DNA from: Chitinophaga sp. YR627
GTDB taxonomy: Bacteria; Bacteroidota; Bacteroidia; Chitinophagales; Chitinophagaceae
Length of the DNA stretch: 64,000 bases
NCBI RefSeq assembly: GCF_900114995.1
Contig: NZ_FOUX01000002.1
Coordinates: 1-64,000, forward strand
Reading direction: 5' to 3'
Position numbers and translations under genes: made by a program. Of the stretch, positions 8,237 through 17,300 are shown in pieces (position 1 is the stretch's first letter; each line of letters opens with the position of its first letter). Below the pieces are notes generated by a model, which was not told the DNA's origin, made no database searches, and saw only the letters and a program-made list of their open reading frames with translations.

Positions 8237-10999
8237 CTACTTATCGGAGAAGTCGAAGTATAGTACGATCTGTAATGCGCGTTCCGGTTCTTTCTCATAA
8301 TCATAGAATATGTTTTTCTGTCCCATAGGACCGGTGGTTTCATTTCGCTGGGTTTTAGTGCCTATACTACTGATGCCCTGCATAAATGAGATATCGCCAC
8401 CGGGGAAGATGGGTTCATAGTTATGCCACTGGTCTGTTTTCCAGGCAGGTGTGAATAAGCGCAGGAACAGGCCTTCATTCTCTGTATAAACCCTGATATA
8501 CTGCTGATATGTCTGAAAATCGCACCAATACATATTGGCATAATATCCTTTGAATTCCGGGTAGTTCCAGCTCTCTCCTGTTTCGGTATTGTTGTAGTCC
8601 TTGTGCCAGGTATCGAAACGGGTGCCTTTTAAACGGTTTTTCCAGACTCTGTAAGGCCCATCTCCCATATAATCAACACTGAGGATATCGGACTCAGGAA
8701 AAGAGAAATTAATGCCCACTAATGAGGTAAAATAAGCGCCGGGAAAATAACGCACGATCATTTTCACTATACCGGATGGATAGATGGTCCATTGGAGGGT
8801 GTTATAGCTTTGTTTGCGGTCAAAAGTGGAACTGATGACCAGGTTCTTTCCTTCATAGCGATGGGTGAAACCGGCAAAGTTGTTCTCCCCGTCCTGAATA
8901 ATGGGACCGTTATTGAAAGGAAGTGTCCGGCCATTATTACGGACCTTCTTTAAGAGACCATTGTGTTTATTAAATGTCAATACGATGCTTTGAGAACTTA
9001 CTGTCCAGAGGGTATCTGCTTCTTCGAATAAGACTTCGCCGCTACCGACCGTATCGATATATCTTTGAACGACCTGGGCAGGCGTCACAATAGGGAAACT
9101 CCAGGTAAACAGCTCATGCTTATCTTTATCCCTGGCGGTAACGTAAAGCACATCATAAGAAGACCAGTTGGCAGGCAGCTGTATTTGCAGCTGGCCTTTT
9201 TGCAGTGGCGCCACATCAGGCGCTGTGATGGCAATTGAATCCCTACGTTTTGTTGCAGGGCCGGCGAATGTAGCTGAGAAGGTGCACTGATTCAGATTCG
9301 TGAATGCGTAGCGGTTTTCAACGTGTAGCACGCCATCAAATGCAGGCGTGATCACTCTTCTTTCCACATAAACCGGGCACCAGACTTCCTTAATAGTAAA
9401 AAAGCTGCCTTCCTTTTCATGATGCGGACCGACGATACCATCTGCACCTCTGTGATGATCGGTATCCAGGGAGTCATGCAGGTCTTTTCTCACTACGCCC
9501 TGATCTGCAAAGTCCCAGAGGAAACCGCCCGCACTCAGTGGGTTATGCCACATCTTTTCCCAATAGTCTTCCAGACCTGCACCATGACCACCATCAAACT
9601 GTCCGTGGAGAAATTCAGTTGGCATGACGATCTCTTTGCCATTTTCATAGTTAGCGATGCCATAGTTGTATTCGCGGTAGTGTTGTGTTTCAATACCGTT
9701 AAATAATTGCCATGGATGCACGACGGGACGTTGTTGCGGGTCCTGCTCCGGAAACAGGTGATCCAGTGCTTTATTGTGTCCGCCTTCATTGCCATTCGCC
9801 CAGATAACGATAGATGGATGGTTCACATCGTGTGTGAGCATCTCTTTCACCAGACTCGTACCTGTTTCGGTATCATAGTTCCCGTGCCAGCCTGCCAGTT
9901 CGTCCATCACATATAATCCCAGGGAATCGCATACATCGAGGAAATGAGCATCCGGCGGATAGTGGGACATACGTACGGCGTTCATGTTCATCTCTTTGAT
10001 GAGTAGCACATCTGCTATACTGATCGCCTTGCTGGTTGTACGGCCGCTTTCAGGACGAAAGGAATGGCGGTTCACGCCTTTAAATTTCATTTTGACACCA
10101 TTGACATAAATACCATCGCGTTGTCTGAGGGTAACTGTCCGAAAACCGATCCGCTGGCGAATGGTATGGATGATTTTATTATTATCCAGCAGAGAAAATT
10201 CAGCGGTGTATAGTGTTGGCGATTCTGCAGACCACAACTGTATATGATCATAGGTTGCGTCGAGTTGCAGGGAAGTACCGTTGATGGATTTTGTCTGTAA
10301 GGGACCGACTTTCCGGTGTTCTTTATCATACAACTGCATCGTTACCTGTGTAGCTGTTGAAGCATGCAATTGCATATCCGCATGTAACACACCGGCTGCG
10401 GTGGCATTCACTTTCACCAGTTCAATATGTTGTGCCGGCAGGGCTTCCAGGAATACGGGCCGGAAGATGCCGCCGAAGATCCAGAAATCCGCCCTGCGCT
10501 CAGCTGCATTGACAGACTCATTCGCAGAATGCTTTGCTACGCTCACTTCCAGCAGGTTTTTAGCCTTGCCGTATTGCAGTAAGGAGGAGATATCATATTT
10601 AAAAGCATAGAATGCGCCCTGGTGTACCGGACCAGCAGCTACACCATTGACTTTTACCGTGGCATCTGTCATTACGCCTTCAAAAACGATATTCACCTTT
10701 TTACCTTTCCATGCAGCTGGTACCTGAAAGGTATATTTATATAAGCCACTCTCCTTTCCACGGAGACTGTCTTTTGCAAAACCGTAGTCATATTTACCAA
10801 AGCCCTGTAACTCCCAGCAGGAAGGCACGGGAATAGTCGTCCATTTACCCGCATTGCTGCCAGCGGTACAGAAAAACTGCCAGTTCACTGTATGATCACT
10901 CCCCGTACCGGAGAGGTATTGTATTTCAGTGGATTGCGCCATGGCTTGTAGTGCCATGACGAGAAAAGTCAGACATATCAGTGGAATTCGTTTCATCAT
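8237..10999 (-). CDS. GH2-family beta-galactosidase-type glycosidase, secreted
   Basis: 920 aa retaining glycosidase, probably beta-galactosidase. Signal peptide about residues 1-21 (ending AMAQ). Order: jelly-roll sugar-binding domain (about 25-190, with SCWELQGFGKYDYGF), immunoglobulin-like domain (about 190-300), TIM barrel with acid/base Glu405 in ANGNEGG and nucleophile Glu462 in MPTEFLHG, a second Ig-like domain, and a C-terminal beta-galactosidase small-chain-type domain (about 690-920, with MGDGPYRVWKNR). It is the first gene of the minus-strand CAZyme run, so the promoter should lie in 11000-11197, shared with the divergent methyltransferase; I could not define it. Confidence 0.9.
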   Translation of the reverse strand: MMKRIPLICLTFLVMALQAMAQSTEIQYLSGTGSDHTVNWQFFCTAGSNAGKWTTIPVPSCWELQGFGKYDYGFAKDSLRGKESGLYKYTFQVPAAWKGKKVNIVFEGVMTDATVKVNGVAAGPVHQGAFYAFKYDISSLLQYGKAKNLLEVSVAKHSANESVNAAERRADFWIFGGIFRPVFLEALPAQHIELVKVNATAAGVLHADMQLHASTATQVTMQLYDKEHRKVGPLQTKSINGTSLQLDATYDHIQLWSAESPTLYTAEFSLLDNNKIIHTIRQRIGFRTVTLRQRDGIYVNGVKMKFKGVNRHSFRPESGRTTSKAISIADVLLIKEMNMNAVRMSHYPPDAHFLDVCDSLGLYVMDELAGWHGNYDTETGTSLVKEMLTHDVNHPSIVIWANGNEGGHNKALDHLFPEQDPQQRPVVHPWQLFNGIETQHYREYNYGIANYENGKEIVMPTEFLHGQFDGGHGAGLEDYWEKMWHNPLSAGGFLWDFADQGVVRKDLHDSLDTDHHRGADGIVGPHHEKEGSFFTIKEVWCPVYVERRVITPAFDGVLHVENRYAFTNLNQCTFSATFAGPATKRRDSIAITAPDVAPLQKGQLQIQLPANWSSYDVLYVTARDKDKHELFTWSFPIVTPAQVVQRYIDTVGSGEVLFEEADTLWTVSSQSIVLTFNKHNGLLKKVRNNGRTLPFNNGPIIQDGENNFAGFTHRYEGKNLVISSTFDRKQSYNTLQWTIYPSGIVKMIVRYFPGAYFTSLVGINFSFPESDILSVDYMGDGPYRVWKNRLKGTRFDTWHKDYNNTETGESWNYPEFKGYYANMYWCDFQTYQQYIRVYTENEGLFLRLFTPAWKTDQWHNYEPIFPGGDISFMQGISSIGTKTQRNETTGPMGQKNIFYDYEKEPERALQIVLYFDFSDK

Positions 11000-11197
11000 C
11001 CGTGCTTGATTTAAAGATAGCAGGCGGAGAACAAGATAGTAAAAAATCCTTTGCAGAAATAGAAAGCATGTGCTTTAAATGTAAAAAAGACACCAATATG
11101 AAGAAATCAGTAATAAAGAATCTGTAATTAGTTATGCACAGCGTTTTAAATATCTGAAAATAGGTTGAAATTTGCCCCGCATCAGTACGATAGGTCC

Positions 11198-11875
11198 ATG
11201 AAACTGTTATCTGAATCAGCGTTAATCACCTCTGCCATAGTCGCCAATAACCGTATGAACCGGGAGCGTAATGCCAGTGGCGTCAATAGTTATGAACAGG
11301 AGTTTAAGTTCAAACCGGAAGCCTTGCTGGCAGCTTACATTCAGCAATATGGCTATGTCAAATGGCTGGACATCTGCTGTGGTCAGGGGAAAGCGTTGAT
11401 ACAGGCGGCCAGTCAGCTGGCAAAGAACCAGTTACAGGATAAGGCGGCGTTAAGTGGTATGGATCTTATTGATGGGTTCTGGCCTGTACCTGACGGTGTT
11501 AACTGTTTATCTTTTGCTATACAATCGGCTGTCAGCTGGGAACCATCAACACCATACGATCTCATTACCTGTGTACACGGCCTGCACTATATGGGAGATA
11601 AACTGCTTGTATTATCAAAGATATTCGCAGCTATCAGCGAAAACGGTGTGTTCTATGGTAACTTCGATGTGAATAGTGTGATCATCACCGGTGCCGGCAA
11701 AGATTATCTGAAAAAGATCTTCCGGCAAAACGATATACAATACAATGCCAGAACGAAAGTGCTGCATTGTAGAGGGCCAAGAGCGGTCAGTTTTGAACGG
11801 GAATACATAGGAGCTGATGACCAGGCTGGACCTAACTATACTGGTCAGGAAGCTGTTACCTCTTATTATAAATGA
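11198..11875 (+). CDS. class I SAM-dependent methyltransferase
   Basis: 225 aa from the ATG at 11198; a longer TTG-initiated version (11165) would add 11 residues without family support. The SAM-binding motif I is WLDICCGQGKAL (about residues 52-63), followed by SGMDLIDGFWPV (motif II region) and DLITCVHGLHYMG (motif IV region, about 118-130). The N-terminal half resembles small-molecule methyltransferases, but the substrate is unknown. It diverges from the CAZyme operon and is followed after 19 nt by a membrane protein gene, so the two probably share a transcript. Confidence 0.8.
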   Translation: MKLLSESALITSAIVANNRMNRERNASGVNSYEQEFKFKPEALLAAYIQQYGYVKWLDICCGQGKALIQAASQLAKNQLQDKAALSGMDLIDGFWPVPDGVNCLSFAIQSAVSWEPSTPYDLITCVHGLHYMGDKLLVLSKIFAAISENGVFYGNFDVNSVIITGAGKDYLKKIFRQNDIQYNARTKVLHCRGPRAVSFEREYIGADDQAGPNYTGQEAVTSYYK

Positions 11876-11894
11876 TTATTATAAATCAATACCC

Positions 11895-12395
11895 ATGCCA
11901 ACAGATACATTATATAAAACAAATGGTGCATCAGTAAAATGGAGAATAGCAGTAGCGGTTATCGTTGGTATATTGTCTTCCTTCGTATTAGGGCATTATT
12001 ATGCAATGGCGTCTGCACATACCAGATTCAGGACACCGTTGACAGTATTCGTCATTATTATACTGGCGCTGGTGTTCCTGTTTAAATGGATACGGAGTTA
12101 TACCAGGAATGCGAACCAGCAGGTCCTCTTTATTTTGGCCGGACTTTGTTGTTATATCTGCTGGGTAATAAGCTGGGACATACATGCCGCTGGCGGACTG
12201 CACGAATCTTCAGAACTGGAGATGCTTGTCAATCCGACCCTGCTGGTCAGAAAAATGAATGAACGTTTTATTTATCTGAGCAGCACAACAGGGAACAGTA
12301 TATTTTACCGACCTGTGTTATTACGGCTGATTTATCTCGGGGAATTTGCTTCATTTGTATGGCTGGCGAAGTATATGTCATCCAGGAAAGCATAA
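11895..12395 (+). CDS. hypothetical integral membrane protein
   Basis: 166 aa from ATG 11895. Two clear hydrophobic helices early (VAVIVGILSSFVLGHYYAMA and VFVIIILALVFLFKWI), a third (QQVLFILAGLCCYICWVI) and a weaker C-terminal one. No family is recognised. It ends two bases before the convergent DUF3891 stop (12398), with no terminator between, so the two transcripts must overlap at their 3' ends. Confidence 0.65.
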   Translation: MPTDTLYKTNGASVKWRIAVAVIVGILSSFVLGHYYAMASAHTRFRTPLTVFVIIILALVFLFKWIRSYTRNANQQVLFILAGLCCYICWVISWDIHAAGGLHESSELEMLVNPTLLVRKMNERFIYLSSTTGNSIFYRPVLLRLIYLGEFASFVWLAKYMSSRKA

Positions 12396-12397
12396 AC

Positions 12398-13117
12398 TTA
12401 CTTTTCAAATATCCAGGTCCTGAACTCAAGTGGCGCAAGCAGTAATGCCTCTTTGAACTGTGCGGCACTTTTATACGCTAACGCAGGCAATAATCGCTTT
12501 TCATATTGCACCTGAAACTGATCTGGTTTGAAAGGCCAGGGGCGCACTGTTAATGTATGCGCATCTTTCTGGATAAGCTGATACTTCTTCTTATCAGGTC
12601 CCCGGCTGATATCCACCGCACGGTGCTCCGGCTGATTCTCACGTTGACACAACAACAATGAAAGGGCATCACACCATTCCAGCAGCGCATAGTCCCTATC
12701 GGCCTCAGCGGATGTCATTTTCAGCTGATGCCTCCACTTCACACGTTCCTTTTGTTGTTCTTTCAGAAAAGCTGTTACGCGTTTATCACAGTTCTTCCCG
12801 CATACAAATTCCAGGTGCATCGAGCAAAGTAAGGCTATGTAGCTGCTCTTGCTAAGCGCAAGATTAATAGTATTTATACAATGATCTATTGTTATCTCAC
12901 GCATCTTAAAATCCACCGGACCACCTGAGGCAGTAAGCAGATCCGCTCCGTTGAGCTCTGTCTGTCCGTCATCATGTTCAGCTATCGCCATCAATGTTTC
13001 CAGCCAGCGATACGTTTTTATATTATCATTCCAGTTATATGCAATTGCTGCTGACAACATACCATGGGCACGTTGTGTAATAATCTCCCAGCCTTCACTT
13101 GTATAGTTCACTATCAT
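12398..13117 (-). CDS. DUF3891 family protein
   Basis: 239 aa matching the DUF3891 pattern: an opening MIVNYTSEGWEIITQRAHG, the His/Asp-containing segment MAIAEHDDGQTELN (about residues 65-78), and a C-terminal YEKRLLPALAYKSAAQFKEAL. Members are cytoplasmic and lack a proven function; the conserved His and Asp residues suggest a metal-dependent HD-like enzyme. It follows the DUF1543 gene by 11 nt on the same strand, so both are likely co-transcribed. Confidence 0.8.
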   Translation of the reverse strand: MIVNYTSEGWEIITQRAHGMLSAAIAYNWNDNIKTYRWLETLMAIAEHDDGQTELNGADLLTASGGPVDFKMREITIDHCINTINLALSKSSYIALLCSMHLEFVCGKNCDKRVTAFLKEQQKERVKWRHQLKMTSAEADRDYALLEWCDALSLLLCQRENQPEHRAVDISRGPDKKKYQLIQKDAHTLTVRPWPFKPDQFQVQYEKRLLPALAYKSAAQFKEALLLAPLEFRTWIFEK

Positions 13118-13128
13118 CTGCAGACTAC

Positions 13129-13713
13129 TTATATCTTATTCAATTGAAAATATCCCAAATGGATTTCATCGATGGCGCTATTGTCGGCAGGCGTCAGCCG
13201 GATCTGATAATGGGCCGTTTCTTCCGGGGCCAGCAGATCGTCAATACGGTGTACCTCATCTACATCTATCCCATATTTCTCATCAATGTGCGTATTCGCC
13301 CCTTTTATGGAAGCAATTGCATTCGTTTTAAAGAAATCTGTCCGTTTAGCAGCCTTCATTGCGCTTGTGCGGTCATCCTGTACTGTCAGCAGCGTATAAT
13401 GTTGTTCTTCCAGTTTACCGGACTGATATCCACCCAGGTTAATAAAAAATAATTTCCTGGTGGAGGGCATCAGGGTCTCTGTTCTGGGAATGATCGTCAC
13501 ATCATATCCGTCTACACTGGTTACTTCGCGCCACCCATCAATATGCAGGCTATTACCTGCTTCCGGCCAGAAAGCCTTCATTCGGGGAACCAGGTCCCGC
13601 AGACTGGCGGCAATTCCAAAGAAATAATCGTGCTGTTCCACATTACGTCCCCTCGCTCTGGACCCTAATAACACCATAAATAGCTTTAGTGAATTGTCTG
13701 ATGCCTGTTGCAT
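13129..13713 (-). CDS. DUF1543 family protein
   Basis: 194 aa. Recognised from KLFMVLLGSRARGRNVEQHDYFFG at the front, the HIDGWREVTSVDGYDVTI segment, and the second-half LFFINLGGYQSGKLEEQHY, which repeats the same half-domain architecture. The function is unknown. It is upstream of DUF3891 with an 11-nt gap. The 128-base region between its start and the small secreted protein gene at 13842 carries the plus-strand promoter at 13807-13836. Confidence 0.8.
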   Translation of the reverse strand: MQQASDNSLKLFMVLLGSRARGRNVEQHDYFFGIAASLRDLVPRMKAFWPEAGNSLHIDGWREVTSVDGYDVTIIPRTETLMPSTRKLFFINLGGYQSGKLEEQHYTLLTVQDDRTSAMKAAKRTDFFKTNAIASIKGANTHIDEKYGIDVDEVHRIDDLLAPEETAHYQIRLTPADNSAIDEIHLGYFQLNKI

Positions 13714-13806
13714 GTCAAAAAAAATATAATTATAAGAGGATCAGTACAATTGTCAGACCATTCATCACATTAACTCCTTATACAGGCATATTTTTTATCT
13801 ATGCCC

Positions 13807-13836
13807 TTGGATAAACCGGCATATGGTTTAATTTTG
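13807..13836 (+). promoter_or_regulatory. consensus Bacteroidota promoter of metal-efflux operon 1
   Basis: TTG at 13807-13809, a spacer of exactly 19 nt, then TAATTTTG at 13829-13836, an exact fit to TTG-N19-TAnnTTTG. The predicted transcript start (about 4-6 nt after the last G) falls at 13840-13842, on or next to the GTG start of the following gene, so that gene may be leaderless. Confidence 0.7.
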
Positions 13837-13841
13837 CCGCT

Positions 13842-14219
13842 GTGAGAAAAGTATGCCTTTACATACTGGTAATATTTATGACAGTGGAAACTACTTCCCT
13901 GGATCAGTTTCTGAAGCTGCCGGTGCTGTTTGAGCACTTTAAGGAGCATCAGGAGCGTGATCCGAAGGTGAGTCTGCTGGAATTTCTCGCTATGCACTAC
14001 TGGGGACAGGACCTGGACGACAATGACAACGCCAGGGATAATCAGCTCCCATTCAAAAAAGTCAATATCAATATCCACCAGGTACTGATCGTACGTTTTA
14101 CTGCTGTACCACAGATCATTGCGGCAGAACAGATCCTCCCACGGACATTTACAGCTTATAAGGACCAATATCACCCGGATCCTAACCTCACTTCTCCTTT
14201 CAGACCGCCCTGCGCCTGA
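13842..14219 (+). CDS. small secreted protein linked to heavy-metal RND pump
   Basis: 125 aa from a GTG start that gives a hydrophobic signal sequence (CLYILVIFMTVETTS). An in-frame ATG at 13878 would remove it, and related small proteins in Bacteroidota RND operons do have a signal. The conserved core is FLKLPVLFEHFKEHQ, then SLLEFLAMHYWGQD, an acidic DDNDNARD run and LPFKKVN; the end FRPPCA resembles the PPR-type ends of these proteins. His and Asp clusters suggest periplasmic metal binding, an inference. It is first in the operon, 102 nt before the CzcA-TolC fusion. Confidence 0.65.
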   Translation: MRKVCLYILVIFMTVETTSLDQFLKLPVLFEHFKEHQERDPKVSLLEFLAMHYWGQDLDDNDNARDNQLPFKKVNINIHQVLIVRFTAVPQIIAAEQILPRTFTAYKDQYHPDPNLTSPFRPPCA

Positions 14220-14321
14220 TTTGCCCACATTTTATTTATTCAATGCGTTGACCTGATACAGCGGGATTATCTCCGTTAGTGTCCTGCATTAACTTTCCAG
14301 CAATTTATTCAACAGCAAATC

Positions 14322-17300
14322 ATGCTCGATAAGATCATTCAGTTCTCAGTTAAAAACAAACTGGTAATTGGGTTATTCATGCTGCTATGGATCATCTATG
14401 GCATCTTTGAAGTGACCCGTCTGCCAATTGACGCCGTACCTGATATCACCAACAACCAGGTACAGATTATTACAACCGCACCCGCTTTAGGTGCACAGGA
14501 TGTGGAAAGACAGATCACCTTTCCCATTGAACAGGCTATCAGCAACATTCCGCATCTCAAGGAAAGCCGCAGTTTGTCCCGATTCGGATTGTCACTGATC
14601 AGTGTAGTATTTGAAGACGACGCGGACATTTACTGGGCCCGCCAGCAGGTAACAGAAAGACTGCAACAGGTCGAGATCACAGAGAATGCCCGAAAACCTG
14701 AACTGGCCCCAGTTTCTACTGGTCTGGGGGAAATCTACCAGTATGTGTTACGGCCGGAGCCCGGTTATGAAGGCAAATACAATCTTGCAGACCTGCGTAC
14801 CATACAGGACTGGCTGGTGAGAAGACAGCTGCTGGGTACAAAAGGCGTGGCAGATGTATCCACCTTTGGCGGGGAGTTAAAACAATATGAGGTCGCTATC
14901 AATCCCTATCAGTTAAAATCACTGGGACTGACCATCAATGACGTCTTTACTGCATTACAGACCAATAACCAGAACACCGGCGGTGCCTATATAGAGAAAG
15001 GGCCGACCGTGATGTATATCCGTAGTGAGGGGCTGGCGGGCAGCATTTCAGATATCGAGAATATCGTCGTAAAAAATACTTCTGCCGGCGTACCTGTATT
15101 GATCCGGCACGTAGCCAGTGTCAGAATGGGCGCTGCTACCCGTTACGGGGCGCTTAATTATAATAATACCGGTGAAGTGACCGGGGCCATCGTGATGATG
15201 CTGAAAGGGGAAAACTCCTCTGAAGTGATCCGGAATGTGAAACAACGCATTGCTGAGATCCAGCAAACGTTACCGGAAGGACTGCGTATAGAGCCTTTCC
15301 TGGACCGTACCAAAATGGTGAACAATGCGATCGGCACCGTAGAGCATAATCTGCTGGAAGGTGCGCTGATCGTGATCTTTGTACTGGTGATCTTCCTGGG
15401 TAACCTGCGGGCAGGACTGATCGTAGCATCTGTTATCCCTTTATCCATGCTGTTCGCCATCATTATGATGAACACCTTTGGCGTGAGCGGTAACCTCATG
15501 AGCCTTGGAGCACTGGACTTCGGGCTGATCGTAGACGGTGCAGTGATCATTGTGGAAGCGATCCTCCATCACCTGCACTTCTCTAAAAAGTATCAGCATA
15601 TAGACAAGTTATCGCAGGAGGAAATGAATGCGGAAGTAGCCGGTTCTTCTTCCCGTATGATGAATGCGGCGGTATTCGGACAGATCATCATCCTGATCGT
15701 TTATCTGCCTATTCTCTCCCTGCAGGGCATCGAGGGTAAAATGTTCAAACCAATGGCACAAACCGTCGCGTTTGCCATTATGGGGGCCTTTATCCTGTCC
15801 TTAACCTATGTGCCAATGGTGAGTTCTTTATTTATCAGTAAGAAACTCACACATCAACCAAACCTTTCAGACCGTGTAATGGATAAGCTGGAGCGGATCT
15901 ATCAGAAAGCACTGGCCAGGGCCTTACGCATACGTAAGACGCTCGTGGCTTTTGCTTTCGGCTTATTTGCACTGGCGATAGTCATATTCAGCAGAATGGG
16001 AGGTGAATTCATTCCGCAACTGGAAGAAGGCGATTTCGCCGTAGAAACAAGGTTACTGATCGGTACGAACCTGAGTACGACGATTACCACTTTCCAGCAG
16101 ATCTCTGGTTTGCTGAAATCTAAATTCCCGGAAGTAGAGAAGATCGTATCCCGCATCGGTAGTGCGGAAATACCGACAGATCCTATGCCGATCGAAGGTG
16201 GAGATATGATCATTGTATTGAAAGATAAATCTGAATGGACCAGTGCGAAAAGCTTCCAGGAGATGGCAGATAAAATGTCCGCGGTGGTGCAGAATGCGAT
16301 CCCTGGTGTGACGATGGGCTTCCAGTTCCCCGTACAGATGCGTTTCAACGAACTGATGACGGGCGCCAAGCAGGATGTGGTGTGTAAGGTATTCGGAGAA
16401 GACCTGGATCAGCTGGCGAAATATGCGGAACAGATCGGCAATATCAGTAAGACCGTAAAAGGTACTGCGGACTGGTATGTGGAGAAAGTAACCGGTATGC
16501 CACAGGTGGTGATCCGTTATAACAGAAATGAGATCGCGAAATACGGGCTGAATATCGATGAAGTGAACCGTACGGTGAATGCAGCCTTTGCAGGCGCTGC
16601 TGCCGGACAGGTTTATGAAGGTGAAAAAAGATTCGACCTGGTAGTGAGAGTGGGCAATGAAGGCCGCCGTAACATTGAGGATGTACGTAACCTGATGGTC
16701 GCTACCTCCACCGGCAACCAGATCCCATTGTACCAGGTAGCGGCTATTGATGAAATAGAAGGACCGAATCAGATCCAGCGTGAGAATGCCAAACGCAGAA
16801 TTACAATCGGCTTTAACGTGAGAGGAAGGGATGTACAGTCCATCGTAGAAGAATTACAGCATAAGATCAACAGTAAAATAAAACTCGAACCAGGTTATAC
16901 CCTTACCTATGGCGGTGCTTTTGAGAATCTGCAACAGGCGAAAAAACGCCTGAGTATTGCGGTGCCTGTATCGCTGCTGCTCATTTTTGCGATGTTATAC
17001 TTTGCCTTTTCTTCTGTGAAAGAAGGAGCACTGATCTACACAGCGATCCCCTTATCTGCTATCGGGGGTGTATTTGCACTGGCGATACGCGGCATGCCTT
17101 TCAGCATCTCTGCCGGTGTCGGATTTATTGCATTATTCGGCGTAGCCGTACTAAATGGTATTGTATTGATTTCTGAATTTAATCGTATCAAAAGCGAAGG
17201 ACGTATCACTGATACATTGGAACTGGTGATGCAGGGTACCCGTAACCGTCTGCGGCCGGTACTGATGACCGCTGCGGTAGCCTCTTTAGGTTTCCTGCCA

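Noticed and set aside
13770-14228. 152-codon minus-strand frame opposite the small secreted protein
   Set aside because: The plus strand has a perfect promoter, signal peptide and operon position; the antisense protein shows no family pattern.
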